A stretch of 64,000 bases of DNA from Bacteroidota bacterium (lineage in GTDB: Bacteria; Bacteroidota; Bacteroidia; Bacteroidales; Dysgonomonadaceae). The notes under the pieces are model-generated. The model saw only the letters and a list, made by a program, of their open reading frames with translations. It was not told the DNA's origin and did no database searches. Where the stretch lies: positions 145,997-209,996 of the forward strand of contig JAFADY010000010.1 in NCBI GenBank assembly GCA_023424395.1, in the 5' to 3' direction. A program made the position numbers and the translations under genes. Below, in pieces: positions 28,130 through 36,494 of the stretch. The stretch's first letter is position 1. Each line of letters starts with the position of its first letter.

Positions 28130-28839
28130 AATTTAAGATATTTAAATACATGCTTTTGCTTTTAGCGGTTATGCTTCCCTTAGCATTATCGGCACAGAAA
28201 GAGGTGCGCAAAAACGTGCGAAAAGGAAATAAAGCCTATCAGCAACAAAAGTTTTCGCAAGCCTTCACCTTTTACAACGATGCTTTAACCGTGAATCCCG
28301 CTTCTCCCGAAGCGAACTATAATACAGCCAATACGTTATATAAACAAAAAGAATGGGATAAAGCCGTTGAGCAATACAACCGTTACTTGGCAACCGAGCA
28401 GCAAGACCCTGTAAAAATGTCTGCCGCGTGGCACAATATCGGGAACAGCATGTTGCAGAAAAAAGAGCTTCAAAAATCGATGGAAGCGTACAAAATGGCG
28501 CTGAGGCTTAATCCGCAAGACGAAGAAACCCGATATAATTTGGCGGTAGTTCAGAAAATGCTTCAGGATCAGAGTGAGGATCAGCAGCAAGACCAGCAAC
28601 AGAATGAAGATGAGGGCAACCAAGATCAGGAGCAAAATCCGCAAGGCGGCGATCAAGACCAACCTCAAAGGCCGGAAGAATCCCAAGAACCCGAACAAAT
28701 GTCGCGAGATAACGCCCGGCAAATGCTTCAGGCAATAGAGCAGGACGAACGCGAAACGCAGGAAAAAGTAAACAGAATGAAGGCGGAAGAGCGTAGGCAG
28801 CAAGCTGAAGACAACAGAAGAAACAACAAAGATTGGTAA
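28126..28839 (+). CDS. batC: BatC, TPR protein with Gln/Glu-rich tail
   Basis: A 237-residue exported protein: signal peptide (YMLLLLAVMLPLALSAQ), then two to three TPR motifs between about 35 and 140 (GNKAYQQQKFSQAFTFYNDA, HNIGNSMLQKKELQKSMEAY). The C-terminal 90 residues are dominated by Q, E, D and N (DQQQDQQQNEDEGNQDQEQ) and end in a charged helix. BatC is a periplasmic scaffold of the Bat system. It is translationally coupled to batB. The Gln-rich tail varies between species and is probably disordered. Confidence 0.9.
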   Translation: MKFKIFKYMLLLLAVMLPLALSAQKEVRKNVRKGNKAYQQQKFSQAFTFYNDALTVNPASPEANYNTANTLYKQKEWDKAVEQYNRYLATEQQDPVKMSAAWHNIGNSMLQKKELQKSMEAYKMALRLNPQDEETRYNLAVVQKMLQDQSEDQQQDQQQNEDEGNQDQEQNPQGGDQDQPQRPEESQEPEQMSRDNARQMLQAIEQDERETQEKVNRMKAEERRQQAEDNRRNNKDW

Positions 28840-28882
28840 TACGAACAAATTTACGAATGACGATTTTAGATTTACGATTTAA

Positions 28883-30742
28883 ATGAGATGTTTTTTAGAT
28901 AAATATAGAATTTTATTCCCTTTTCTTCTCTTGCTTTTGAGCGGAACAATTGCAATTCAAGCGCAGGTTACATTCAGGGCATCGGCGCCTGCGGGTGTGG
29001 TAAAAGGGGAGCAATTCAGATTGAGCTACACGCTCAACAAAGAAGGCAAAGAACTTCGTTTACCCGATCTGAAAGGTTTCGATGTGCTTTTCGGCCCATC
29101 CACTTCCAGGAGTTACAGCCAAAGCACCGTTAACGGAAAAACAACCTCCGAAAGCTCCGTAACTTATACCTATATTCTTGTCGGACAAGAAGAAGGCACT
29201 TTCACGATCCCCGCTGCAAGCATTGAGGTAGATGGAAGTAATTACCGATCGAATTCCATACAAATAAAAGTATTGCCTCCCGACCAGGGCGGTCGCAACA
29301 ACCAACAGCAGGGCGGAAGCAGTTCCGGTTCACAGCAACAATCTTCGGGTGCGGCTTCGCCGAATGTATCTGCAAGCGATGCGTTCATTCGTGCCATAGT
29401 TTCAAAAAACAGCGTTTACGAACAAGAAGGTTTTACGGTAACTTTCAGGTTGTACACAACGCTGAATATTGTGGATATCGGACGGATCGAGTTCCCTGAA
29501 TTCGAAGGTTTCATGGTTGAAGAAGTGGATGTCCCTACCAATCAAGCGCGTGTTGAACGATACAACGGACGAAACTATTCCACCGCCGATCTGCGTAAAA
29601 CCATTCTTTTCCCGCAGCGGTCGGGCAGGATGACTATTCCAAGCGGGCGCTTGGAAATGGTTTTCTCGGTGCCGTCGGGAAAACGCGTAAGTACGTTCTT
29701 CGGCACACAGGAAGTAATGGCCGACGTGAAAAAAGGGCTCGTTACCAATCCCATTTCCATCAATGTAAAAGCGCTTCCGGAAGGAAAACCCGAGAACTTT
29801 TCGAATGCCGTAGGCACGTTTACTTTCAAACCATCCATCAATACGCAGCAAACAAGAGCCAACGACCCGGTTACGATAACTCTTGAAATATCGGGGACGG
29901 GCAACTTGAAACTCATACAGAACCCCGAAGTGAAGTTTCACACAAACTTTGAATTATACGACCCAACAATCGATAACAGTTTTCAAGTTACGACCAACGG
30001 ACTGACAGGAACAAGAAAAATAGAATATCTCGCTATTCCCCGATACGAAGGGAATTACAGCATTCCCCCCATCGAATTTAATTATTTCGATCTGAACACG
30101 AACTCATACAGAACCGCTAACTCGCCCCAATACAATCTGCAGATCGCCAAAGGCGATCCGAGTAAAGCATCGGCAAACAGTTACGTCAATCAGCAAAATG
30201 TAGAGGTTGAGCAAGATATTCGCTACCTGAAATTGGACGAGCCGCAATTCCAATCTAAGGGTAATTTCTTCGTCGGATCGTTGCCTTATTGGTTGTGGTA
30301 TTTCATTCCGATCGTCCTTTTAATTGCACTTTACATTTTCAACAGAAAGCGCGTGAAAGAAAATGCCAATGTGGCATTGATGCGGACCAAGAAAGCCAAC
30401 AAAATGGCGATCAAAAGGTTGAAAGTGGCCGAGAAATACTTGAAAGAGCACAACAAAGAACGGTTTTACGACGAGGTGCTCAGAGCGTTGTGGGGATATT
30501 TCAGCGATAAACTCTCCATTCCGGTGGCCAATTTAACGAAGGACAATATCGGAGCGGAGTTGTCCAATTACGGAATTGACGACACGCTTATCAACAGGTT
30601 CATGCACATACTCAATACTTGCGAGTTTGCCCGATACGCTCCTACGGAGAGTGATGCCGCTATGGACAACATTTATAACGAAACGGTTGACGCCATCGGC
30701 GAAATGGAAAATAAACTCAAAAGTCGCAACAACAAAAAATAA
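28883..30742 (+). CDS. batD: BatD, oxygen-tolerance protein
   Basis: A 619-residue protein with a signal peptide (FLLLLLSGTIAIQAQ) and a large periplasmic BatD region: three beta-sandwich repeats up to about residue 450, with a Gln/Ser/Gly-rich linker at about 133-158 (NQQQGGSSSGSQQQSSG). A membrane helix near 470-492 (YWLWYFIPIVLLIALYIF) precedes a cytoplasmic helical domain (FYDEVLRALWGYFSDKLSIP). The 43-bp spacer before it contains a degenerate GATTTTAGATTTACGATTT repeat. In the Bat complex it is the main periplasmic component. Length and domain order fit the family. Confidence 0.93.
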   Translation: MRCFLDKYRILFPFLLLLLSGTIAIQAQVTFRASAPAGVVKGEQFRLSYTLNKEGKELRLPDLKGFDVLFGPSTSRSYSQSTVNGKTTSESSVTYTYILVGQEEGTFTIPAASIEVDGSNYRSNSIQIKVLPPDQGGRNNQQQGGSSSGSQQQSSGAASPNVSASDAFIRAIVSKNSVYEQEGFTVTFRLYTTLNIVDIGRIEFPEFEGFMVEEVDVPTNQARVERYNGRNYSTADLRKTILFPQRSGRMTIPSGRLEMVFSVPSGKRVSTFFGTQEVMADVKKGLVTNPISINVKALPEGKPENFSNAVGTFTFKPSINTQQTRANDPVTITLEISGTGNLKLIQNPEVKFHTNFELYDPTIDNSFQVTTNGLTGTRKIEYLAIPRYEGNYSIPPIEFNYFDLNTNSYRTANSPQYNLQIAKGDPSKASANSYVNQQNVEVEQDIRYLKLDEPQFQSKGNFFVGSLPYWLWYFIPIVLLIALYIFNRKRVKENANVALMRTKKANKMAIKRLKVAEKYLKEHNKERFYDEVLRALWGYFSDKLSIPVANLTKDNIGAELSNYGIDDTLINRFMHILNTCEFARYAPTESDAAMDNIYNETVDAIGEMENKLKSRNNKK

Positions 30743-30750
30743 CGTTCAAC

Positions 30751-31515
30751 ATGAAGAAATTCAGATACATATTTTCCGTTATCCTTTTAGCAATGAGTTT
30801 AATGCTTAGCGCGCAAACAACTGCCGAGACAGCGTTGGAAGCCTACCGAAGTGAAGATTACAAGCAAAGTATAGAACTTTACGAAAGGGTTGTGGCGCAA
30901 GGCTTATCGGAGAACAGAGAGTCGGCAGAGATTTATTACAACTTGGGGAACGCTTATTTCCGCAACGGCGAAACAGCCAAAGCCATTTTAAATTACGAAC
31001 GCGCTTTGTTACTCAATCCGGGCGATAGCGATACGAGGCACAACTTGCGTTTCGCACGCACCCGAATAGAAGACAAGATAGACACATCCGATAGTTTTTT
31101 CCTCACCAATTGGATCAACGGATTACAGAATGCCTTCAATTCAAACACGTGGGCTTCTGCAGCCATCGGGCTTTTTCTTCTTTTTCTGGCATGTGTGGCT
31201 ACTTTTCTTTTTGTAAGAGTATTGTGGCTGAGGAAAACGGCTTTCTACACGGGTATCGTTTTGCTGGTGTTGGTAATTGTGGCCAACGCTTTTTCGTTCA
31301 GGCAAAAAGACAGCCGTGTCCACAGAAATACGGCTATTGTAATGGCTGCCTCGGCTTCGATTATGAATTCACCCGATGCAAACAGCCGCGAATTATTCCG
31401 CCTCCACGAAGGTACCAAAGTAAAACTCAACAAAACCGACGGCAATTGGTACGAAATAGAGATTGCCAACGGCAGTGTGGGCTGGACTTCCAAAGAAAAC
31501 ATCGAAATTATATGA
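30751..31515 (+). CDS. batE: BatE, TPR and SH3b protein
   Basis: A 254-residue envelope protein: signal peptide (VILLAMSLMLSAQ), TPR motifs from about 25 to 110 (EIYYNLGNAYFRNGETAKAI), two membrane helices near 130-155 and 163-180 (SAAIGLFLLFLACVATFLF, FYTGIVLLVLVIVANAF), and a C-terminal bacterial SH3 domain (FRLHEGTKVKLNKTDGNWYE, GWTSKENIEII). It completes the batA-E set. Its stop overlaps the next start by an ATGA, so the PAP2 gene is part of the same transcript. Confidence 0.92.
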   Translation: MKKFRYIFSVILLAMSLMLSAQTTAETALEAYRSEDYKQSIELYERVVAQGLSENRESAEIYYNLGNAYFRNGETAKAILNYERALLLNPGDSDTRHNLRFARTRIEDKIDTSDSFFLTNWINGLQNAFNSNTWASAAIGLFLLFLACVATFLFVRVLWLRKTAFYTGIVLLVLVIVANAFSFRQKDSRVHRNTAIVMAASASIMNSPDANSRELFRLHEGTKVKLNKTDGNWYEIEIANGSVGWTSKENIEII

Positions 31516-32213
31516 AAGAATCGGTGGAGCAACTGCTCCCGATGGAGCGCGGCCTGTTTTTCGCACTAAACGGAAGCGATTCCGTATTTCTCGACAACAT
31601 TATGTGGACATTTACAGGAAGGTACGTGTGGATATTGCTTTTTCTGTTTCTTATTTTCATGTTCTTCCACAAAGTATCGGCAAAAGAAGGCATCCTTGCC
31701 ACGCTCATGTTTGTTGTGTTGTTTGTTTTGTGCGATCAGGTTTCGTCATCCCTTATAAAACCGCTGTTTGAGCGGTTACGCCCAACGCATCATCCCGATT
31801 TCGGAAATCTGGTAGATACTGTAAACGGATATCGGGGCGGCAGATACGGCTTCGTGTCGGGGCACGCGACAAACAGTTTCGGGCTGGCGGTTTTCTTATC
31901 GCTTCTTTTCAGAAACCGTTGGGTAACGGTTCCCGTACTTGTGTGGGCAGTCATCAACAGCTATTCCCGCATTTATTTGGGCGTACATTTCATTTCCGAT
32001 ATTATCGGCGGCGCCATTGTGGGGTGGCTCATCGGATTGCTTGTTTACGAATTATATGTATGGATACGTTATCGGTTTTACAAAATCCCTCAAATGAGTA
32101 AAAGAGAATCGGTATATCCCTTTCAAAGCGGTAAAACAACAGGGTTGTTTATAACCTCGTATATGCTATTGATAATAATTTTCAGCCAATTTTTAGCAAC
32201 ATTACCGCACTAA
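31512..32213 (+). CDS. PAP2-family membrane phosphatase
   Basis: A 233-residue integral membrane phosphatase. The longer frame upstream is only the shadow of batE; the real start is the ATG at 31512 overlapping the batE stop. The three PAP2 motifs are present: KPLFERLRP (KX6RP), YGFVSGHATNSFG (SGH) and SYSRIYLGVHFISD (SRX5HX3D). About six helices span the membrane. Likely substrates are lipid pyrophosphates such as undecaprenyl pyrophosphate or lipid A phosphate, acting on the periplasmic side. Coupling to batE is notable, because it places lipid-phosphate turnover in the bat operon. Confidence 0.93.
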   Translation: MKESVEQLLPMERGLFFALNGSDSVFLDNIMWTFTGRYVWILLFLFLIFMFFHKVSAKEGILATLMFVVLFVLCDQVSSSLIKPLFERLRPTHHPDFGNLVDTVNGYRGGRYGFVSGHATNSFGLAVFLSLLFRNRWVTVPVLVWAVINSYSRIYLGVHFISDIIGGAIVGWLIGLLVYELYVWIRYRFYKIPQMSKRESVYPFQSGKTTGLFITSYMLLIIIFSQFLATLPH

Positions 32214-32248
32214 TCGACGTTCTGTTTACAGAGCGAAACATTTTCGTA

Positions 32249-32285
32249 AATATTTTAGATAAAAATTGGTATTATCTAAAATATT
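32249..32285. promoter_or_regulatory. Perfect 14-bp inverted repeat, candidate operator
   Basis: AATATTTTAGATAA (32249-32262) and its exact reverse complement (32272-32285) flank a 9-bp centre. The right arm lies in the spacer of the promoter for the small HTH gene. It lacks a T-run and a GC-rich stem, so a protein-binding site is more likely than a terminator. Confidence 0.6.
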
Positions 32286-32296
32286 GCGTATGTTTA
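32266..32296 (+). promoter_or_regulatory. -33/-7 promoter of the small HTH gene
   Basis: TTG at 32266-32268, a 20-bp spacer and TATGTTTA at 32289-32296 (one mismatch to TAnnTTTG). The inverted repeat overlaps both the -33 box and the spacer. Confidence 0.5.
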
Positions 32297-32344
32297 TGGC
32301 TGATTTTATTAATGGAATTATTAATCAATAAAAATTAACTAGCC

Positions 32345-32638
32345 ATGGCAAGAACGATAACATTTAACGAACTAAGAGCGCTGAAAGACAAACTCCCCGA
32401 CGGTAGTATCCACCAAATAGCAGAAGAGTTGGATATGAAACCCGAAACTGTAAGAAATTATTTTGGTGGATACAATTACAAAGAAGGCAAGAGTGTGGGA
32501 GTACATATTGAGCCGGGCCCCGGAGGCGGTATTGTGGTGTTGGACGATACGACCATTTTTGACAAAGCATTAAGAATATTGGGTTTAGATCATTACCCCG
32601 AAATTGCGGAAAATGATGTTGAGGAAAAGAAAGCATAG
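32345..32638 (+). CDS. Small HTH DNA-binding protein
   Basis: A 97-residue basic protein with an N-terminal helix-turn-helix: FNELRALKDKLPDGSIHQ, IAEELDMKPETVRNYFGG (about residues 24-41). A middle glycine-rich loop (IEPGPGGGIVVLDD) and an acidic C-terminus (YPEIAENDVEEKKA) follow. Similar short proteins are conserved in Bacteroidales and are annotated only as DNA-binding. It is monocistronic: its own promoter carries a 14-bp palindrome and a terminator follows directly. Autoregulation is plausible but is an inference from that layout. Confidence 0.8.
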   Translation: MARTITFNELRALKDKLPDGSIHQIAEELDMKPETVRNYFGGYNYKEGKSVGVHIEPGPGGGIVVLDDTTIFDKALRILGLDHYPEIAENDVEEKKA

Positions 32639-32652
32639 AAGAATAAAATATA

Positions 32653-32697
32653 AGCCCAATATTTGTACGCAAAGTAAGATATTGGGTTCTTTTTTTA
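32653..32697 (+). terminator. Intrinsic terminator after the small HTH gene
   Basis: An 8-bp stem (CCCAATAT with ATATTGGG) is followed by TTCTTTTTTTAA, 15 bp after the stop codon. Confidence 0.8.
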
Positions 32698-32729
32698 ACC
32701 GATGAATTACTAAAATAAATTATTACCCA

Positions 32730-33887
32730 ATGAGCAAAGACGAAAATAAAATAAACAAAGAACCGGAAAATAAATTGGTAACGGTAGCCATTCATACTTA
32801 CGATAAGGCAGTGATCCTGAAGTCTATTTTAGAGTCGGAAGGAATACCTTCGGTAATTCAAGGTGTAAATCTTATCGAACCCACGGTTCCCGGAAATGTG
32901 CGCGTGCGCATCAATGAATCCGACTTGAAAGAAGCGCTTTCTGTTATAGAAAGAGTCGATTTTACTTCGCAGGTGGAAAGCGTTGACGATTTAGAGAAAA
33001 CGAAATCCAGAAAGGTAATTCTCATTCCCGTAGATTTCTCCGATTATACGTTGAAAACTTGTGAGTTCGGGTTTAACCTCGCGCGCGATACCGGATGTGA
33101 AGTGAAGCTCATGCATGCTTTTTTCGCTCCTTTCTACCCAACGTCCATCCCTTTTGGCGATTCTTTTGCCGTACAAACCACCGATAAGGATATGTATAAA
33201 GAGATAAAAGACAGGATGGAGAAAGAAATGAAGTCGCTCACAGACAGAATAAACCAAAAGATATCCAACAACGAGCTGCCCAACGTCAATTACTCGCATA
33301 TATTGGTAGAAGGATTGCCCGAGGAAGAAATTATATCTTATTCCAAAAAAGAGCGCCCTTATGCCATCGTAATGGGAACACGCGGTGGAAATGCCAAATC
33401 GCTCGACCTTATCGGAAGCGTTACCGCAGAAGTCATCGATGGATGCAAAACGCCCATCTTCGCCATTCCCGAAAACTCCAAAGACCAGGATATTTCTAAA
33501 ATGAAGCGCGTGGTATTCCTTACCAATTTCAGGGAAAGAGAATTCAGGACTTTTGACAAGGTAATGCAATTCATTCAGAACCATTCGGTAAAGATACATT
33601 TGGTTCACATGGGGAAGAAAGACGATGTTTGGAACGAAATAAAACTCTCCGGAATACAGAAATACCTCAAAGAACAGTATCCGCAACTCGAAGTTGATTA
33701 CCGATTGATAGACAGGGAAGAAGGCGTTGAAGTAGATTTGGATAAATTTGTAAAGGAAAACGATATTGATATGATCACCATGTCCAGTTCAAGGCGCGGC
33801 ATGTTTGCCCGTATCTTTAACCCGGGTATTGCCCGGCGGATGCTTTTCCATTCCGATACACCCCTTCTTGTAATTAAGGGATTGTAA
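32730..33887 (+). CDS. DUF2007-UspA fusion (universal stress protein)
   Basis: A 385-residue cytoplasmic fusion. Residues about 15-80 are a DUF2007 signal-transducing-like domain (LVTVAIHTYDKAVILKSILE, VRVRINESDLKEALSVI). Two universal stress protein units follow: the first from about 90 to 245 (VILIPVDFSDYTLKTCEFG, IVMGTRGGNAKSLDLIGSVT) and the second to the end (VVFLTNFREREFRTFDKVM, ITMSSSRRGMFARIFNPGIA). The first unit keeps the nucleotide-binding GxRGGxx(9)GS pattern; the second has a degenerate SSRRG. Such tandem UspA proteins respond to starvation or envelope stress. A strong terminator follows. Confidence 0.88.
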   Translation: MSKDENKINKEPENKLVTVAIHTYDKAVILKSILESEGIPSVIQGVNLIEPTVPGNVRVRINESDLKEALSVIERVDFTSQVESVDDLEKTKSRKVILIPVDFSDYTLKTCEFGFNLARDTGCEVKLMHAFFAPFYPTSIPFGDSFAVQTTDKDMYKEIKDRMEKEMKSLTDRINQKISNNELPNVNYSHILVEGLPEEEIISYSKKERPYAIVMGTRGGNAKSLDLIGSVTAEVIDGCKTPIFAIPENSKDQDISKMKRVVFLTNFREREFRTFDKVMQFIQNHSVKIHLVHMGKKDDVWNEIKLSGIQKYLKEQYPQLEVDYRLIDREEGVEVDLDKFVKENDIDMITMSSSRRGMFARIFNPGIARRMLFHSDTPLLVIKGL

Positions 33888-33905
33888 TTTTATATTTTAT
33901 AATTG

Positions 33906-33938
33906 AAAAAGGCTCGCCGCGATGACGAGCCTTTTTTG
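33906..33938 (+). terminator. Intrinsic terminator after the UspA gene
   Basis: AAAAAGGCTCG pairs with CGAGCCTTTTTT around a 9-nt loop. An A-run and a T-run flank the stem, so it can work in both directions. Confidence 0.88.
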
Positions 33939-34008
33939 TGTACATGGTGTATCCTTAATTATCGAGCCGATGTTGCGGGTTACGATTTACGAGGCTACGT
34001 ACATTTCC

Positions 34009-34060
34009 AAATCCCAAATCTAAAATCCCAAATCTAAAATCCGAAATCCCAATTCCCAAC
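34009..34060. repeat. Left copy of an AT-rich heptamer-type repeat
   Basis: Tandem units of the form CCCAAATCTAAAAT end in CCGAAATCCCAATTCCCAAC. A 21-nt stretch at 34027-34047 is the exact reverse complement of 35647-35667. It abuts the truncated 5' end of the sensor kinase remnant. Confidence 0.75.
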
Positions 34061-35628
34061 TACTCATTCCCCGATTCGGTTTTCGACGGGCTTGAATATG
34101 CCATGAAAAGTTACGAATTGTGCAAAGCCGCCAACGATGAAGAAATGCTGAGTTCTACGCTCAACAACCTGGGCAATATATATCTGGTAAGCAACGAAGA
34201 CAGCATGGCTTTGGCCTATTTTAATAAAACCCTCGCTATTGAACGTAAACTGAACCGCAAACAAAACATCGCTATCCGTTTGGGCAATATCGCAACGGTT
34301 TATGCCAAACAGGGTAAACTCAATGAAACGTTAGAAGCCGTGGAAGAAGGGCTTGCCCTGGACCGTGAAAACGGGCGCGGCGATAAAATTGCCATCCGCC
34401 TGCACCAGATGGGTGAAGTGTATATTGCCATGAACGAACCGGAGAAAGCCATGACGTGCCAAACCGAAGCGCTCGATTACTTTAAAAACGCGGAAAGCGC
34501 TTACGGGTAGGCCATTGTTTTGAACGCTATGGGCGACATATCCGAAAAGTTGGATAATCAGGCCGATGCTGAGAAGTATTACGAACAATCGGCGAAGTTT
34601 GCCGAAGAAGCGCAAAACAACCTGTTGCTGGAACGCACCTCCGAAAAACTCTATCATTTTAACAAGCTGAAAGACCCTGCCAAAGCGCTGGCGTATTACG
34701 AGCGTTTTGTAGCGCTGCGCGACTCCATATTTCACTCTGAGAACCGGAAACAATTGAGCGACTCCGGGTAAGGTACGAAACGCAGGAGAAAGATGCCTTG
34801 ATAGCGCTGCAACAGTCCGAGATTAAACGCACCGGGTTGCAAAGGTGGTTGTCTATGGCAGTGGCGTTGTTTGCGCTCATGCTTTCGGGGATGTTTTATT
34901 ATATGTATCGCATACGCCGCAGGCGCAACAAAGAGCTGCACCTGATAAACGCCTCTAAGGACAAGCTGTTTTCCATTATTTCGCACGACCTCAAGTCGCC
35001 CGTAGCCGCGCAGAGATTAGCGCTCGAAGGCTTGCTGGATAATCTCGAAGAATATGATCGGGGGCAGTTGGCCCGCCACCTGCGCCTGCTGCACCATTCT
35101 ACCGAAGCGCAAATGGAGCTCCTGCAGAACCTGCTCAATTGGGCGCGCATGGAAACGGGACAAATGAAATACAACTCTACGCAGTTTGATATGGGGATGT
35201 TGATGAAAGAGGTTGCCGGCGTGTATGAACTGCCCGCGCAAAACAAAGGCGTTACGCTGCGTACGCGGATAGAAGAAAACTGCATCGTGCAAGCCGACCG
35301 CCCCATGATCCATACCGTGATGCGAAACCTGATGAACAACGCCGTGAAATTCTCCCACCCGGGCAGCGAGATATTGGTATCGGTATCGTGCGACGATGAG
35401 CATGCGCACGTAACCGTAAAAGATAGCGGCATGGGCATGACTGCCCTGCAAATAGAGAAATTGTTCACTCCGGGCGAAGCCCGCCTCACCACCGGCACGC
35501 GCGGCGAAAAGGGCAGCGGCCTCGGGCTCATTATATGCAAAGATCTGTTGCAGCGCAACGGCAGCGGCCTGCATATAAACAGCGCGCCGAATGTGGGGAC
35601 GGAGGTTTCTTTTTCGTTGAAAATCTGA
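34061..35628 (+). pseudogene. Decayed TPR sensor histidine kinase
   Basis: Remains of a TPR-type sensor kinase. The 5' end is missing: the TPR frame starts abruptly after a repeat (DSVFDGLEYAMKSYELC) with no signal peptide. An in-frame TAG at 34508-34510 interrupts the TPR region (NAESAYG stop AIVLNAMGD). Near 34762 one C appears lost (QLSD then LRVRYETQEKDAL in the next frame), shifting the frame. The downstream part is otherwise well preserved: membrane helix, HisKA box FSIISHDLKSPVAAQRL, N-box MNNAVKFSHPG, G-boxes KDSGMGM and GSGLGLIICKDLL. The region is clearly GC-richer than its flanks. It sits directly before a broken LuxR-type response regulator, its likely former partner. Confidence 0.85.
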
Positions 35629-35640
35629 GGGGAGAGGGGA

Positions 35641-35690
35641 GTTGGAATTTCGGATTTTAGATTTGGGAATTGGGAATTGGGAATTTTCGT
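35641..35690. repeat. Right copy of the AT-rich repeat, inverted relative to the left
   Basis: GGAATTTCGGATTTTAGATT runs into TTGGGAATTGGGAATTGGGAA. The 21-nt core at 35647-35667 matches 34027-34047 in inverted orientation. It lies in the spacer between the kinase remnant and the regulator remnant. Confidence 0.75.
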
Positions 35691-35742
35691 TCTTCCTTGT
35701 GGGGAAGGTTGGGGAGGGGTGTAACTCGTAACATTCAACTTT

Positions 35743-36401
35743 ATGATAAATGTTATTTTAGTTGACGACCATATTCTTTATCGCGAAGGCTTGCGCTCTG
35801 CTATGCACAAGTTACCTGTGCGCATCATTGGCGAAGCCGGCTCAGGGGCTGAGTTTTTTATGCTGCTTGAGTCGGGCAAGGTGCCGGAATTGGTTATGCT
35901 GGACATTGTTTTGCCCGATATATCGGGTGTGGAGATCGCCCGCCGTCTGAAGGCCGAGTATCCCGGCATAAAAATACTGATGCTCTCATCGGAGGTATCG
36001 GAAAAGTTGAGCACCGAGCTGCTCGATATCGGTGTGGACGGCTATCTGGGGAAGGTTGCCCGGAAAGAAGACATTGCGATGGCGATCAGCACCGTTATTG
36101 GCGGCAGCCAATACTTCGGGCGCAGCATAGCGAAAATGATGTACGATATTTACCCGGAAAGCGTGAGGGGAAGCAAACATCGCCCCGCTCAAAAATCGCT
36201 GAAAGCGACCTGACTAATCGGGAGAAAGAAATTATCCGCTTGTTGTGCGACGGATACCAAGTAAAGGAAGTGGGTGAGAGATTGAACATCGGCGCCCGCA
36301 CCGTAGAAACACACAAAAACAAAATTATGCTTAAACTGGGGTTCTCCCACATAACCGACTTGGTGAAATATGCCCTTAAAGAAGGCTTGGCGGAGTTGTA
36401 A
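35743..36401 (+). pseudogene. Frameshifted LuxR/NarL-type response regulator
   Basis: The first 145 codons encode an intact receiver domain (VILVDDHILYREGLRSA, phospho-Asp in LVMLDIVLPDISG, Lys in GYLGKVARKED). The frame then ends at 36211-36213. The LuxR-type HTH continues in another frame from about 36183 to a TAA at 36399-36401 (LTNREKEIIRLLCDGYQVKE, RTVETHKNKIMLKLGF). The shift is equivalent to losing one base near 36170-36190, perhaps in the CCCC run. With the broken kinase upstream it forms a decayed two-component pair. A single sequencing error could explain this gene alone, but not both genes together. Confidence 0.8.
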
Positions 36402-36439
36402 GCGTAAGCATTGCCGATAATCATAAGAAACCCAACAGC

Positions 36440-36470
36440 AAAAAAGGCTCGCCGGTGATGGCAAGCCTTT
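36440..36470 (-). terminator. Intrinsic terminator of the bamA-ompH operon
   Basis: On the - strand AAAGGCTTGCC pairs with GGCGAGCCTTTTTT (one G-U pair) around a 6-nt loop, 25 bp past the second ompH stop. It can also act on the regulator remnant from the other side. Confidence 0.8.
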
Positions 36471-36494
36471 AATATTATAAGCAATTCTAATAAT

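Noticed and set aside
31110..31511. Upstream extension of the PAP2 gene
   Set aside because: It overlaps batE in another frame and shows no membrane or family pattern; the real start is 31512.
32991..33686. 231-codon - strand frame
   Set aside because: It is a shadow of the UspA gene, whose own frame has clear domains.
34508..34510. Programmed stop or recoding in the TPR kinase
   Set aside because: The gene also has a lost 5' end and a frameshift, so decay explains all lesions better.
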